Origin: Spirochaetes bacterium RBG_16_49_21
GTDB lineage: Bacteria; Spirochaetota; UBA4802; UBA5550
NCBI GenBank assembly: GCA_001829495.1
Contig: MIBJ01000001.1
Location: forward strand, 66,414-120,513
DNA length: 54,100 nt
Reading direction: 5' to 3'
Below, piece by piece: positions 45,432 to 53,418 of the stretch. The translations under genes and the position numbers were made by a program. The number at the start of each line of letters is the position of its first letter. The stretch's first letter is position 1. The notes beneath the pieces were generated by a model. It saw nothing but the letters and a program-made list of their open reading frames with translations, searched no databases and was not told the origin of the DNA.

Positions 45432-48400
45432 TGACAACCTCCAGGGTAGGTAATGATTGCTCTGCGACGCCGGCCAATCGACTATACGTGTTATAACGAT
45501 TGCGGGCATTTTCCTCGGCAGCTTCAAAAAGCTCTTCGGCGTGGCCAGGAAATTCATGTTTGAGCGAGGTGTAACGGGTCTCGTTCATGAGGAACTTCCT
45601 GAATTTGTTCCAATCCGGAGAGGGCGAATCGAGTATGAATGGATTTTTCCCTTCACGCTCCAAGAGAGGATTATAGCGATAAAGATGCCAGTAACCGCAC
45701 GCAACGGCGTTTTTCATGACTTTTTGAGTTGAACCCATGCCTGAACGTATACCGTGGTTAATGCATGGCGAATAGGCAATGATAAGCGACGGACCGGGAT
45801 AGGCTTCGGCTTCGGTTACAGCGCAGAGATACTGTGCCTGGTTCGCGCCCATGGATACCTGCGCGACATAGACATAACCGTACGACATGGCCATAAGCCC
45901 CAGGTCCTTTTTCCGGAGGCGCTTCCCCGATGCTGCGAACTTAGCGATAGCGGCCGTTGGCGTTGACTTTGAAGATTGCCCGCCTGTATTTGAATATACC
46001 TCGGTATCGAGGACGAGAATATTCACGTCCTCTCCCATGGCTATTACGTGATCAAGACCGCCGAAACCAATGTCATAAGCCCATCCATCGCCACCCACAA
46101 TCCAGATAGAGCGTTTTCTCAGGAAGCGTCTCAACCGGAATATTTCACGTGCCGTTGCACTTTCATGTTCACGCACAAGCGAGAACAGCCGATCAACCGC
46201 AGCTTCACAATCGCTTGCTTCGTCCTTTTTATCCAGCCAGTCAAGCGCTGCATGGCGCAATTCATCACTGACATCTTCTGCAATAATAACCCTCACGAGA
46301 CCGATCAATCTTGACCGCAGATGAACATACCCCAGGTTCATGCCGTATCCGTATTCGGCATTGTCCTCAAATAGGGAGCTTGCCCAGGCAGGGCCACGGC
46401 CTTTCGAATTCACCGTAAACGGTGTGGACGGGGCTGAACCGCAGTATATTGAGGAACACCCGGTTGCGTTAGCAATCATCATGCGGTCGCCGAAGAGCTG
46501 TGTTATCAGCTTGTAGTGGGGAGTCTCACCGCAGCCGGCACACGCTCCATGGAACTCAAGAAGCGGCTTGGCGAACTGGCTCCCCTTGACCGTGGTTTTC
46601 GGTACCAGATGGTCTTTGTATGAAATATTTACAGAGAAATGATCCCAAATGGGGACCTGGGCCATCTGGCTTTCAATAGGCTTCATGACTAATGATTTCT
46701 CCTTTGACGGACAAACCTCCACGCAGCTTCCGCAGCCGTAACAGTCGAGGGTGCTTATCTGTATGCGGAAGCGGTATCCTTCGAGGCTTTTACCTCTGGC
46801 TTGAAGGGTTTCGACGCCGGAAGGAAGTGATTCAACCTCGCTATCATCGAGCAGGAAAGGCCTGATGACTGCATGGGGGCAGACGTATGCGCACTGATTG
46901 CACTGAATGCAATTGGAAGGCACCCAATCAGGAACATACGTTGCTATGCCGCGCTTTTCATAGGCGGCTGTACCCTGTGGGAACGTGCCGTCGGGAAAAT
47001 CCGTGAAAGCGCTAACCGGCAGATTGTTCCCCTCAAGTCGATTTATCGGACTTACGATGTCGCTAATGAAGTCCGGATTGCTTTGGCCATCATGATCTGA
47101 GTTAACCTGTACCGTCTTCCATTCAGTTGGGACAGCAACCTTGTGCACCATTTCACCGCCGTGTTCAATGGCAGCACAGTTGATTGCCACGATATCGTCG
47201 CCTTTTTTCCCGTAGGTCTTCTTCACCGCTTCTTTCATATATTGTTCGGCCAGTTCATATGATATGACGCCGGCCACCTTGAAAAATGCAGCCTGCATGA
47301 TACTGTTGGTGCGCCCGGGAAGGCCGATGTCCTCCGCTATTTTCGAAGCGTTTATGATGAAAAAGCTGATGTCTTTTTGTGCGAGGAAACTCTTAATAGC
47401 TGCGGGTAAACGTCTTTTAGTTTCTTCCTCGTCCCAGGGGCTGTTTAGTAAAAATGCACCGCCTTTTTTTAAACCAGCCAGCATATCATATCGCTCAAGA
47501 TAGGCCGGCACATGGCATGCAACAAAGTCGGGATGGGTCACCAGATATGTCGATGTGATCGGCTTTTTTCCGAATCTCAGATGTGACACCGTAACGCCAC
47601 CCGATTTTTTTGAGTCATAGGCGAAATAAGCCTGGGCATAAAGGTCCGCACCGTCACCGATGATCTTGATAGAATTTTTATTAGCGCCCACAGTGCCGTC
47701 AGAGCCGACACCATAAAATTTGGCCTCGAAAGTGCCATCCGGCACGGTAGATATCTCAACTGGCAGAGACAGTGACGTATGGGTGACATCGTCTCTTATA
47801 CCGATAGTGAAGCCATTTCCGGGCACAGGTATTGTCAGTTCCTCAAAGACCGCCATTATCTGCCGCGGCGTGACGTCCTTTGAGCTTAAACCATAGCGAC
47901 CGCCGATTATAAAGGGCCTCGCATTTAGTTTATTATCAAACAAGCTTAAGATATCAAGATACAGGGGCTCGCCGGGAGAACCCGGTTCTTTTGTACGGTC
48001 AAGAACCGCTATTTTTTTTACCGTTGAAGGAAACTGATCAAAAAAATATTTCACGGAGAAGGGCCGGTACAGGTGAACGGTGATAAGGCCGACTTTTTCA
48101 CCCCTGGCACAAAGATAATCCACAGTTTCGCGGATTGTTTCTGTTACTGAACCCATAGCAATTATTATACGGTCCGGATCCGGCGCACCATAATACACGA
48201 AGGGGGAGTATTCCCTGCCTGTAATTTTTTGAATATCAAGCATATACTGAGCTACTATATCGGGAACGGCTTTATAGTAGGTATTGGCGGCCTCGCGTAG
48301 CTGAAAATAAATGTCCGGGTTCATGGCCGTCCCGCGCGTGACCGGTGTTTCAGGATTCAAAGCCCTATTTCTGAAATTATTCAGCATGTCATAATCGAGC

Positions 48401-48987
48401 AGTGATCCAAATGTTTTGTAATCAATCACCTCTATATTCTGTATTTCGTGGGAAGTACGGAAACCGTCAAAAAAATGCAAGAAGGGAACGCGGCTTTTTA
48501 TGGCCGCCAGATGGGCGATCCCCGCAAGGTCCATGACCTGCTGAACGCTACCGGCCGCGAGCATGGCAAATCCCGTTTGTCGTGCCGCATACACATCGGA
48601 GTGATCCCCGAAGATCGATAGCGCGTGTGTGGAAAGTGACCGGGCGCTGACATGCATGACGCAGGGGAGAAGCTCGCCGGATATTTTATACATATTAGGG
48701 ATCATGAGAAGAAGGCCCTGGGATGCAGTGAAGGTTGTTGTAAGCGCTCCCGCCTGCAGGGATCCGTGAACAGCTCCAGCAGCGCCTGCCTCGGATTGCA
48801 TTTCCACGACCCGCACCGGTTCTCCGAATATGTTCTTTTTCCCGTAGGCTGACCATTCATCAACACATTCTGCCATTGTAGAAGAAGGTGTAATGGGATA
48901 AATGGCTGCAACCTCAGTAAATGCATATGCAATATGAGCGGCTGCGGTATTACCATCCATTGACACAGTTTTTGTTGTTCTTAACAT
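45424..48987 (-). CDS. nifJ: Pyruvate:ferredoxin (flavodoxin) oxidoreductase
   Basis: 1187 residues, the single-chain form. Domain order: pyruvate-binding (YPITPSSTMAECVDEW near residue 34), transketolase-like C-terminal, gamma domain, then two [4Fe-4S] motifs (CIQCNQCAYVCPHAV and CYGCGSCVEVCPS), and the TPP domain with GACAGCGETP, ATGCSSIYCG and GGDGWAYDIGFGG. It decarboxylates pyruvate oxidatively to acetyl-CoA and CO2, reducing ferredoxin, or works in reverse. The ATG at 48987 has GAAGGG upstream. It heads a minus-strand operon with the GH-like, purC and HPrK-like genes. Confidence 0.97.
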   Translation of the reverse strand: MLRTTKTVSMDGNTAAAHIAYAFTEVAAIYPITPSSTMAECVDEWSAYGKKNIFGEPVRVVEMQSEAGAAGAVHGSLQAGALTTTFTASQGLLLMIPNMYKISGELLPCVMHVSARSLSTHALSIFGDHSDVYAARQTGFAMLAAGSVQQVMDLAGIAHLAAIKSRVPFLHFFDGFRTSHEIQNIEVIDYKTFGSLLDYDMLNNFRNRALNPETPVTRGTAMNPDIYFQLREAANTYYKAVPDIVAQYMLDIQKITGREYSPFVYYGAPDPDRIIIAMGSVTETIRETVDYLCARGEKVGLITVHLYRPFSVKYFFDQFPSTVKKIAVLDRTKEPGSPGEPLYLDILSLFDNKLNARPFIIGGRYGLSSKDVTPRQIMAVFEELTIPVPGNGFTIGIRDDVTHTSLSLPVEISTVPDGTFEAKFYGVGSDGTVGANKNSIKIIGDGADLYAQAYFAYDSKKSGGVTVSHLRFGKKPITSTYLVTHPDFVACHVPAYLERYDMLAGLKKGGAFLLNSPWDEEETKRRLPAAIKSFLAQKDISFFIINASKIAEDIGLPGRTNSIMQAAFFKVAGVISYELAEQYMKEAVKKTYGKKGDDIVAINCAAIEHGGEMVHKVAVPTEWKTVQVNSDHDGQSNPDFISDIVSPINRLEGNNLPVSAFTDFPDGTFPQGTAAYEKRGIATYVPDWVPSNCIQCNQCAYVCPHAVIRPFLLDDSEVESLPSGVETLQARGKSLEGYRFRIQISTLDCYGCGSCVEVCPSKEKSLVMKPIESQMAQVPIWDHFSVNISYKDHLVPKTTVKGSQFAKPLLEFHGACAGCGETPHYKLITQLFGDRMMIANATGCSSIYCGSAPSTPFTVNSKGRGPAWASSLFEDNAEYGYGMNLGYVHLRSRLIGLVRVIIAEDVSDELRHAALDWLDKKDEASDCEAAVDRLFSLVREHESATAREIFRLRRFLRKRSIWIVGGDGWAYDIGFGGLDHVIAMGEDVNILVLDTEVYSNTGGQSSKSTPTAAIAKFAASGKRLRKKDLGLMAMSYGYVYVAQVSMGANQAQYLCAVTEAEAYPGPSLIIAYSPCINHGIRSGMGSTQKVMKNAVACGYWHLYRYNPLLEREGKNPFILDSPSPDWNKFRKFLMNETRYTSLKHEFPGHAEELFEAAEENARNRYNTYSRLAGVAEQSLPTLEVVNE

Positions 48988-49010
48988 ACTGGCCCTTCTA
49001 TTCTATTTCT

Positions 49011-49031
49011 TGATATCAATTTATGATATCA
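49011..49031. promoter_or_regulatory. Twin TGATATCA palindromes upstream of nifJ
   Basis: TGATATCA occurs at 49011-49018 and 49024-49031, each self-palindromic, 13 bp apart, about 25-45 bp before the nifJ start. Possible regulator site. No match to a known motif is claimed. Confidence 0.35.
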
Positions 49032-49276
49032 TTATTTGTTATCTAAAAATAGAAATGACAACATTTTGTCAAACTCTTTTGATGTTTTAATAAAAATAAT
49101 TGTTAATTGCAAATGAAAATATTGAAGATTTTTTGGCAAGATTCGAATAGTACTATATCATTGTGAAATTATGCATAATTTTATGCCGCTTTGCTGTGCC
49201 AAATTATGATATTAAGCAAAGAAATGTCCAATAGTTTAAGTCCCCTCCTCACCCGCAGACGGACCTTAAACTTCTG

Positions 49277-49308
49277 ACACGACGGAGAAATCTGTCGTGT
49301 TTTATTAT
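49277..49308 (+). terminator. Terminator-like hairpin in intergenic region
   Basis: ACACGAC (49277-49283) pairs with GTCGTGT (49294-49300), followed by TTTATTATC. It reads as a plus-strand terminator although no gene lies upstream on that strand; it could end a short untranslated transcript or be a chance hairpin. Confidence 0.35.
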
Positions 49309-49434
49309 CAGAAAGCCATTTCGGAAGATTGATGATCCGGATCAACGGCCTTATATCCATATTTACCAAGCCTCATCCAATAAATCAATAAAACGTAAAA
49401 CGCTGAACAGCGGGCTTATAAATTAATTAATCAG

Positions 49435-49463
49435 TTGACAGCTATAATAGTTTTGCCTAAAAT
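49435..49463 (+). promoter_or_regulatory. Near-consensus promoter of marR
   Basis: TTGACA at 49435-49440, 17-bp spacer, and TAAAAT at 49458-49463 fit the sigma-70 consensus. It faces the marR gene at 49518 and is overlapped by the operator at 49446-49482. Confidence 0.75.
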
Positions 49464-49482
49464 GGTTTTAGGCAAAACTATT
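49446..49482. promoter_or_regulatory. 17-bp perfect inverted repeat, probable MarR operator
   Basis: Two 17-bp exact inverted arms, each holding TTTTGCCTAAAA or its complement, flank a central TGG. The element covers the spacer end, the -10 box and the start site of the marR promoter, so binding there would block transcription. It is likely bound by the adjacent MarR protein. Confidence 0.75.
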
Positions 49483-49517
49483 AATATTAGTCGTATTTAT
49501 TCAACCGACGGATCTAC

Positions 49518-49952
49518 ATGGAAATAAACCAGAATAATTATTTATACATAATTTCACGCATCAAGGAACTACTGATTGTGATCCTTGAAAACGGGCTGGC
49601 GGAGAAAAGTATCAAGGATTTGTTCACCTCGGATGGCTATGTCCTTTTCATTCTGGACCGGAAAGGCCCGCTGTCTTTAAAGGACCTTGCGCGGTACGCT
49701 GTAAAAGACAAATCAACGGTATCCACCGTGGTGAAAAGGCTTGAGAAGAACGGGTATCTCATCAAGGAAAGGACAAAGGAGGATGCCCGAAACATCAACA
49801 TAAAGCTTACGGCAAAAGCAAAAAAGATAAAACCTCAGATATTGGGAATATCCTCTGTCATGAACTCAAAGATGTTTAAGGGTTTCAGCGAAACAGACAA
49901 GAGAAAACTGTTCCAGCTTACCGGAAGGATATATGACAACATTCATGGATGA
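49518..49952 (+). CDS. MarR family transcriptional regulator
   Basis: 144 residues with the MarR winged helix: LKDLARYAVKDKSTVSTVVKRLEKNGYLIKERTKEDARNI, where the DNA-contacting helix and wing are clear. The N- and C-terminal helices form the dimer interface. A consensus promoter and 37-bp palindrome upstream suggest negative autoregulation. The next gene, a frameshifted 4Fe-4S protein 30 bp downstream, is likely co-transcribed and thus its target. The ligand is unknown. Confidence 0.9.
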   Translation: MEINQNNYLYIISRIKELLIVILENGLAEKSIKDLFTSDGYVLFILDRKGPLSLKDLARYAVKDKSTVSTVVKRLEKNGYLIKERTKEDARNINIKLTAKAKKIKPQILGISSVMNSKMFKGFSETDKRKLFQLTGRIYDNIHG

Positions 49953-49982
49953 GGACGAATTTATATTAAGCAGGTTGAAGCC

Positions 49983-50394
49983 ATGAGTATAAAGCGCACA
50001 CTCAAAAAACGCGTGAGAAAGGCAACGTGGAGCTTTTTTTATTTCGTTGTCAGGATATTCCCGAAAATGGGGTATGGTTACCCGGTTATCGGACCTAAAT
50101 TGAAACGGATCGTCAACCTTGATCCTTCCGAGCGAGCGGTTCCGCTCCATCGGCTGGAAGGCAAAGATTAACAATGAGTCATGCAACGCGTGTAAGCTCT
50201 GCATCAGCAAATGCCCTGTGAACGCGATATCCATCATCGACGGCCATATCGTTATAGACGAGCAGACATGCCTGGGGTGCGGATTCTGTGCTGCGAACTG
50301 CAAACAATTGGCCATCAAGCTCAGCCTGCAGACCCCGCTGAAGGGAAAAGTTCAGGATTATTTCATCGATGGCGGATTGAGTGTGGATATATAA
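49983..50394 (+). pseudogene. 4Fe-4S ferredoxin-like protein, frameshifted
   Basis: The first frame starts MSIKRTLKKRVRKATWSFF at 49983 and ends at 50171. The second, overlapping frame continues as FRSIGWKAKINNESCNACKLCISKCPVNAI and DEQTCLGCGFCAANCKQLAIK, two [4Fe-4S] cluster motifs, to 50394. Joining them gives one protein of about 136 residues. A tandem GAGC duplication at 50130-50137 explains the shift: removing four bases restores DPSERFRSIGWK. The gene is therefore probably broken, or has a sequencing error. It lies 30 bp after marR. Confidence 0.75.
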
Positions 50395-50534
50395 TTGTCG
50401 TTCCAGCATACCGTGCCATGCTCAGTACCCGACATTTTCACTCATGTAAAGGCCCATGGGACACAGTGGGCCTGATGCGAATAAATTGGGGCACAATTTC
50501 ATCGATGACCGAGTTCGAAAATCGTCCCTGATTG

Positions 50535-50597
50535 CCTGCAGAACAGGACTTAAAAATAACAAGAGGCGGGATTTCCCGCCTCTTGTTATTTTCAGGC
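50535..50597. repeat. Duplicated terminator module, copy B
   Basis: This copy is identical to 38295-38357. It holds the terminator hairpin (50553-50592) but no functional tRNA before it. Upstream sequence (GAGTTCGAAAATC) faintly recalls a tRNA T-arm, so a tRNA remnant is possible but unproven. It may terminate the marR-ferredoxin transcript. Confidence 0.85.
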
Positions 50598-50666
50598 GGA
50601 TGATTGACCTGATACATGACCCGGGGAGCATTGGTTTCAGAAATATGAATCAAACAGCTAACCACC

Positions 50667-51311
50667 TCATTTTTTAATAACCTTTTTAATTGCAAAGATA
50701 TTAAACGATTGCTGCTGTAAAAATGAATAACTCCTGAGATCTCTATAGCCTGCCTCCTTCATTTCACTGCGTATAACCTTCTCCTCCAGTGAATGGCCAA
50801 TCAGATTCCTCAGGAAGCCAAGTTTATCAGAATCATAATCAATTATTACCACTCTGCCATTCTTTTTTAATACCGGTCTGAGCATTGAAAAATAGTTCAC
50901 CCTGTTTGCAATATCATGGAACGCATTGCGAATAAAAATAAGATTAATGGTTCCGGGTTTCAACTTCGAGTCATCATAGGTTGCTAAAACAACTTCAATA
51001 TTGGTGATGCCCTTTTCTTGTACCGACTTTCGTATAAAATCAACGCTTTCTTTGCTTATATCAACTGAATAAACCATGCCGCTTTCGCCGACTGCTTCCG
51101 AAAGCTTACATGAAAAGTATCCCCCACCTGCGCCAATGTCCGCAACAACGTCGCCTTTGTTTAGGTTTAAATAGGGGATGATGTTAACTGAAGATTTATC
51201 TTCTTTTTCCGCCAGATCATTGAAATGCACAACAGAGCTTGTGCACCCCGATTGAATTGTTGTTATTGCAAAAGCAGCTACCGATGCAAATATTCTAAAG
51301 ATTGTTTTCAT
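50667..51311 (-). CDS. Exported or lipid-anchored class I methyltransferase
   Basis: 214 residues. The SAM motif I is VVADIGAGGGYFSCKL at about 55-70, and FIRNAFHDIANRVNYFSMLRPVLKKNGRVVIIDYD completes the Rossmann core. The N-terminus has a signal-like stretch ending TTIQSGCTSS, so the enzyme may be a lipoprotein, which is unusual as SAM is cytoplasmic. The substrate is unknown. It is 42 bp after the epimerase gene and shares its TetR-controlled promoter. Confidence 0.8.
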   Translation of the reverse strand: MKTIFRIFASVAAFAITTIQSGCTSSVVHFNDLAEKEDKSSVNIIPYLNLNKGDVVADIGAGGGYFSCKLSEAVGESGMVYSVDISKESVDFIRKSVQEKGITNIEVVLATYDDSKLKPGTINLIFIRNAFHDIANRVNYFSMLRPVLKKNGRVVIIDYDSDKLGFLRNLIGHSLEEKVIRSEMKEAGYRDLRSYSFLQQQSFNIFAIKKVIKK

Positions 51312-51353
51312 TGTGTTCTTCCCTTTAAGTAATTTTTTTCAGATTCGACGCTT

Positions 51354-52340
51354 TTATGCATAGCGATTCTCCTTAAACCAGGCCATGGTATCAGACAGTG
51401 TTTCATCAAGTGATCTGAATGCAACCCCCAGCTCTTTTTCAGCCTTTGATGAATTGTACCAAAAATTTTTCTGAAGTCGCTTAATGATCTCAGGCTTCAA
51501 GGGAGAGGATTCCCCCTTGATGTTATGAAGTAAGGTTACCAATCTCGCAATCATTAAGAGCTTACCCGGCGATATCGTTTTTTTCAAGGGTGGGTTCCCT
51601 GTGATATTGGAAAAAATTTTGAATATTTCTGAAAACGAATACTTTCTTCCACCGATGAGGTATCGTTCACCACCCCTTCCTGTATTAATTGCCTGAACCG
51701 CGGCATGCGCGACATCCCGGACATCAACAATCCGATGTGAACCCGGAAAAATAAATCTCGTTTTGCCCTTTAGATAATTGAGAATAATATTACCAGTCGG
51801 CGTGGGCCCCCTGTCTCCAGGGCCAAGCATTACAGTGGGCAATATAGTTATTATTCTTACTGAAGGATTGGCCATGGCAAATTCATTTACCGCCTGTTCC
51901 GACAGTACCTTGCTCCTAAAATAGGGATCTTCTGTTTCCGAGTAGGATGCTCTCTCATCCACCTCGTCAATATTCTCAGTATCAAGTACTGCAGATGAGC
52001 TGATATATATTATGTTGTTAATACCATTCTTCCGGGCTGCCTCAAACAGAGCTTTTGTCCCATTGACATTAACATTAAATAAAGCCAGTTCATCACCATT
52101 ACGATAATATTCCCCATAAATCGCAGCAGCGTGAATCATAACATCAAATCCCTGCAAGCTGCCAGAGAACTGATCAACCGCTTCCAGTGTCCCTTCGATT
52201 AACGCTACTCGGGGATCGAGGATTGTTTTTCCTCTTTCCCGTGACCGGACAAGTGCTGTTATACGATGTCCCTTTTTAAGCAATTCATTGGTTATGCTAT
52301 TGCCCAGCAACCCTGTTGCTCCAGTAATAAAGACTTTCAC
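51354..52340 (-). CDS. NAD(P)-dependent epimerase/dehydratase (extended SDR)
   Basis: 328 residues. The N-terminal cofactor motif is VFITGATGLLGNSI; a Ser-Tyr-Lys active site appears in ISSSAVL and YFRSKVLSEQAV (Tyr-x3-Lys form, here changed to F-R-S-K, so the tyrosine must be judged with care). It resembles HpnA-like sugar epimerases or dihydroflavonol reductases. The start is GTG at 52340 with GGAGG 7 nt upstream; the ATG two bases before it is out of frame. A TetR-type operator overlaps its promoter, so expression is likely ligand-induced. It is followed by the methyltransferase gene. Confidence 0.88.
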   Translation of the reverse strand: MKVFITGATGLLGNSITNELLKKGHRITALVRSRERGKTILDPRVALIEGTLEAVDQFSGSLQGFDVMIHAAAIYGEYYRNGDELALFNVNVNGTKALFEAARKNGINNIIYISSSAVLDTENIDEVDERASYSETEDPYFRSKVLSEQAVNEFAMANPSVRIITILPTVMLGPGDRGPTPTGNIILNYLKGKTRFIFPGSHRIVDVRDVAHAAVQAINTGRGGERYLIGGRKYSFSEIFKIFSNITGNPPLKKTISPGKLLMIARLVTLLHNIKGESSPLKPEIIKRLQKNFWYNSSKAEKELGVAFRSLDETLSDTMAWFKENRYA

Positions 52341-52359
52341 ATTTTTACCTCCTATATTA

Positions 52360-52403
52360 ATAACCAAACGTTTGGTTATAGTTATGCTTAAAAACTTGCG
52401 CAA
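52360..52403 (-). promoter_or_regulatory. Promoter with TetR-type operator for the epimerase-methyltransferase pair
   Basis: On the minus strand TTGCGC (52403-52398), 17-bp spacer and TATAAC (52380-52375) form a promoter. The 20-bp perfect palindrome with core AACCAAACGTTTGGTT at 52360-52379 overlaps the -10 and start region. The same core precedes tetR. Confidence 0.75.
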
Positions 52404-52422
52404 CAATTCATATCAACGCCTT

Positions 52423-53040
52423 TTATTCATGTGATTGAAAATGTGATTTTTTAAAGGATTCTAAAAATTGAAGAAAAACAGCATCTTTATTATAGTCAAA
52501 ATAATCACAGAATTTCTCCTTCAAAACCACGAACATAATGAAAGGTATAAAGCCGGTGAAAAATTCATGAACGAAAAATTCCTGCCTATTCTTTTCAAAA
52601 AGATCTTTTTTTGATTTAAAATTGTCCTTATGCATCTTTAATTCATTGTTAATGGTCATTTCTGCGCACTTAAAAAGGAAACTGCTGCAGTCACTATTTT
52701 TCAGAGCTTCCATTGCCATTACAGAAATTATCTTCTTTTTATCTTCTATAAAATGTATTTCCCGGCCAATTTTTATTGCTATATCATCTTCAGTAACGCC
52801 ATTAGAACCTGAATCATGAGATGATTTTAAATGGTTATTCAGATCAACGATTATATCCTTGAATAATGCTTCAATGATATGATTTTTGCTTTTAAAATGA
52901 TAATATATAGTCGCCTTATTGATGCCGGCCTTCTGTGCTATCTCTTCTATGCCGGTTCCATCAAATCCTTTTTCCGAGAAGAGTTCTTCTGCAACCTGGA
53001 GAATGCGCTTCCGTGTAATATCACCACCGCTTTTTGGCAT
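52423..53040 (-). CDS. TetR family transcriptional regulator
   Basis: 205 residues. The helix-turn-helix is clear: RILQVAEELFSEKGFDGTGIEEIAQKAGINKATIYYHFKSK. The C-terminal domain is variable, as expected for ligand binding. GGGAG lies 6 nt before the ATG. Palindromes AACCAAACGTTTGGTT in its own promoter and in the next one suggest that it represses itself and the epimerase-methyltransferase pair. The ligand is unknown. Confidence 0.93.
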   Translation of the reverse strand: MPKSGGDITRKRILQVAEELFSEKGFDGTGIEEIAQKAGINKATIYYHFKSKNHIIEALFKDIIVDLNNHLKSSHDSGSNGVTEDDIAIKIGREIHFIEDKKKIISVMAMEALKNSDCSSFLFKCAEMTINNELKMHKDNFKSKKDLFEKNRQEFFVHEFFTGFIPFIMFVVLKEKFCDYFDYNKDAVFLQFLESFKKSHFQSHE

Positions 53041-53059
53041 ATTCCACTCCCATATTTAT

Positions 53060-53110
53060 AACCAAACGTTTGGTTGAATTAATATTACAATATTCCAATA
53101 AAAACGTCAA
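53060..53110 (-). promoter_or_regulatory. tetR promoter and operator
   Basis: TTGACG (53110-53105), 17-bp spacer and TAATAT (53087-53082) form a promoter facing tetR. The palindrome AACCAAACGTTTGGTT at 53060-53075 lies at the start site, just downstream of the -10. This suggests autoregulation. Confidence 0.75.
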
Positions 53111-53177
53111 GAGCTAGAATGAGAAAAATGAAAAAAATCTCTGGAAATCTACTATTCATAAAAAGATTGTTTATTAA

Positions 53178-53414
53178 GATGATGCAATCATTGGAAGAAT
53201 TGAAGAGGATTATGATGAATATAATGGAAGGAATGGAATAAATTTTTCCATCGATGGGAAGAAGTACACCATTAATGATCTCGAAAAAATATTAAGCCCT
53301 TATATCACTTTTAATTTTAAGCTCACTATCTATGATCCTACTGAAGACATTCCTCTTGAGAAGAAAAATAAATTAGAAGATAAATTTCCCTGGCTTGAAT
53401 ATCATGACGATTGA
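53178..53414 (+). pseudogene. 5'-truncated gene fragment, C-terminal 78 residues
   Basis: A frame open directly after a TAA at 53175-53177 encodes DDAIIGRIEEDYDEYNGR..., ending FPWLEYHDD at 53414. It has no start codon in frame, but its composition (INFSIDGKKYTINDLEKIL) looks like real protein. It is probably the tail of a small acidic gene whose 5' part was lost. It converges on the SEC-C gene with 4 bp between stops. No family is recognised. Confidence 0.55.
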
Positions 53415-53418
53415 TTCA

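Larger units (their letters stand above)
48988..49434. other. Divergent intergenic region between nifJ and marR
   Basis: About 450 bp, AT-rich, without a convincing coding frame. It holds a double TGATATCA palindrome at 49011-49031 near nifJ and a terminator-like hairpin at 49277-49308. The marR promoter and operator follow at 49435. Confidence 0.6.

Noticed and set aside
50490-50535. Second tRNA before terminator copy B
   Set aside because: A TTCGA word is present but no acceptor or anticodon stem can be folded.
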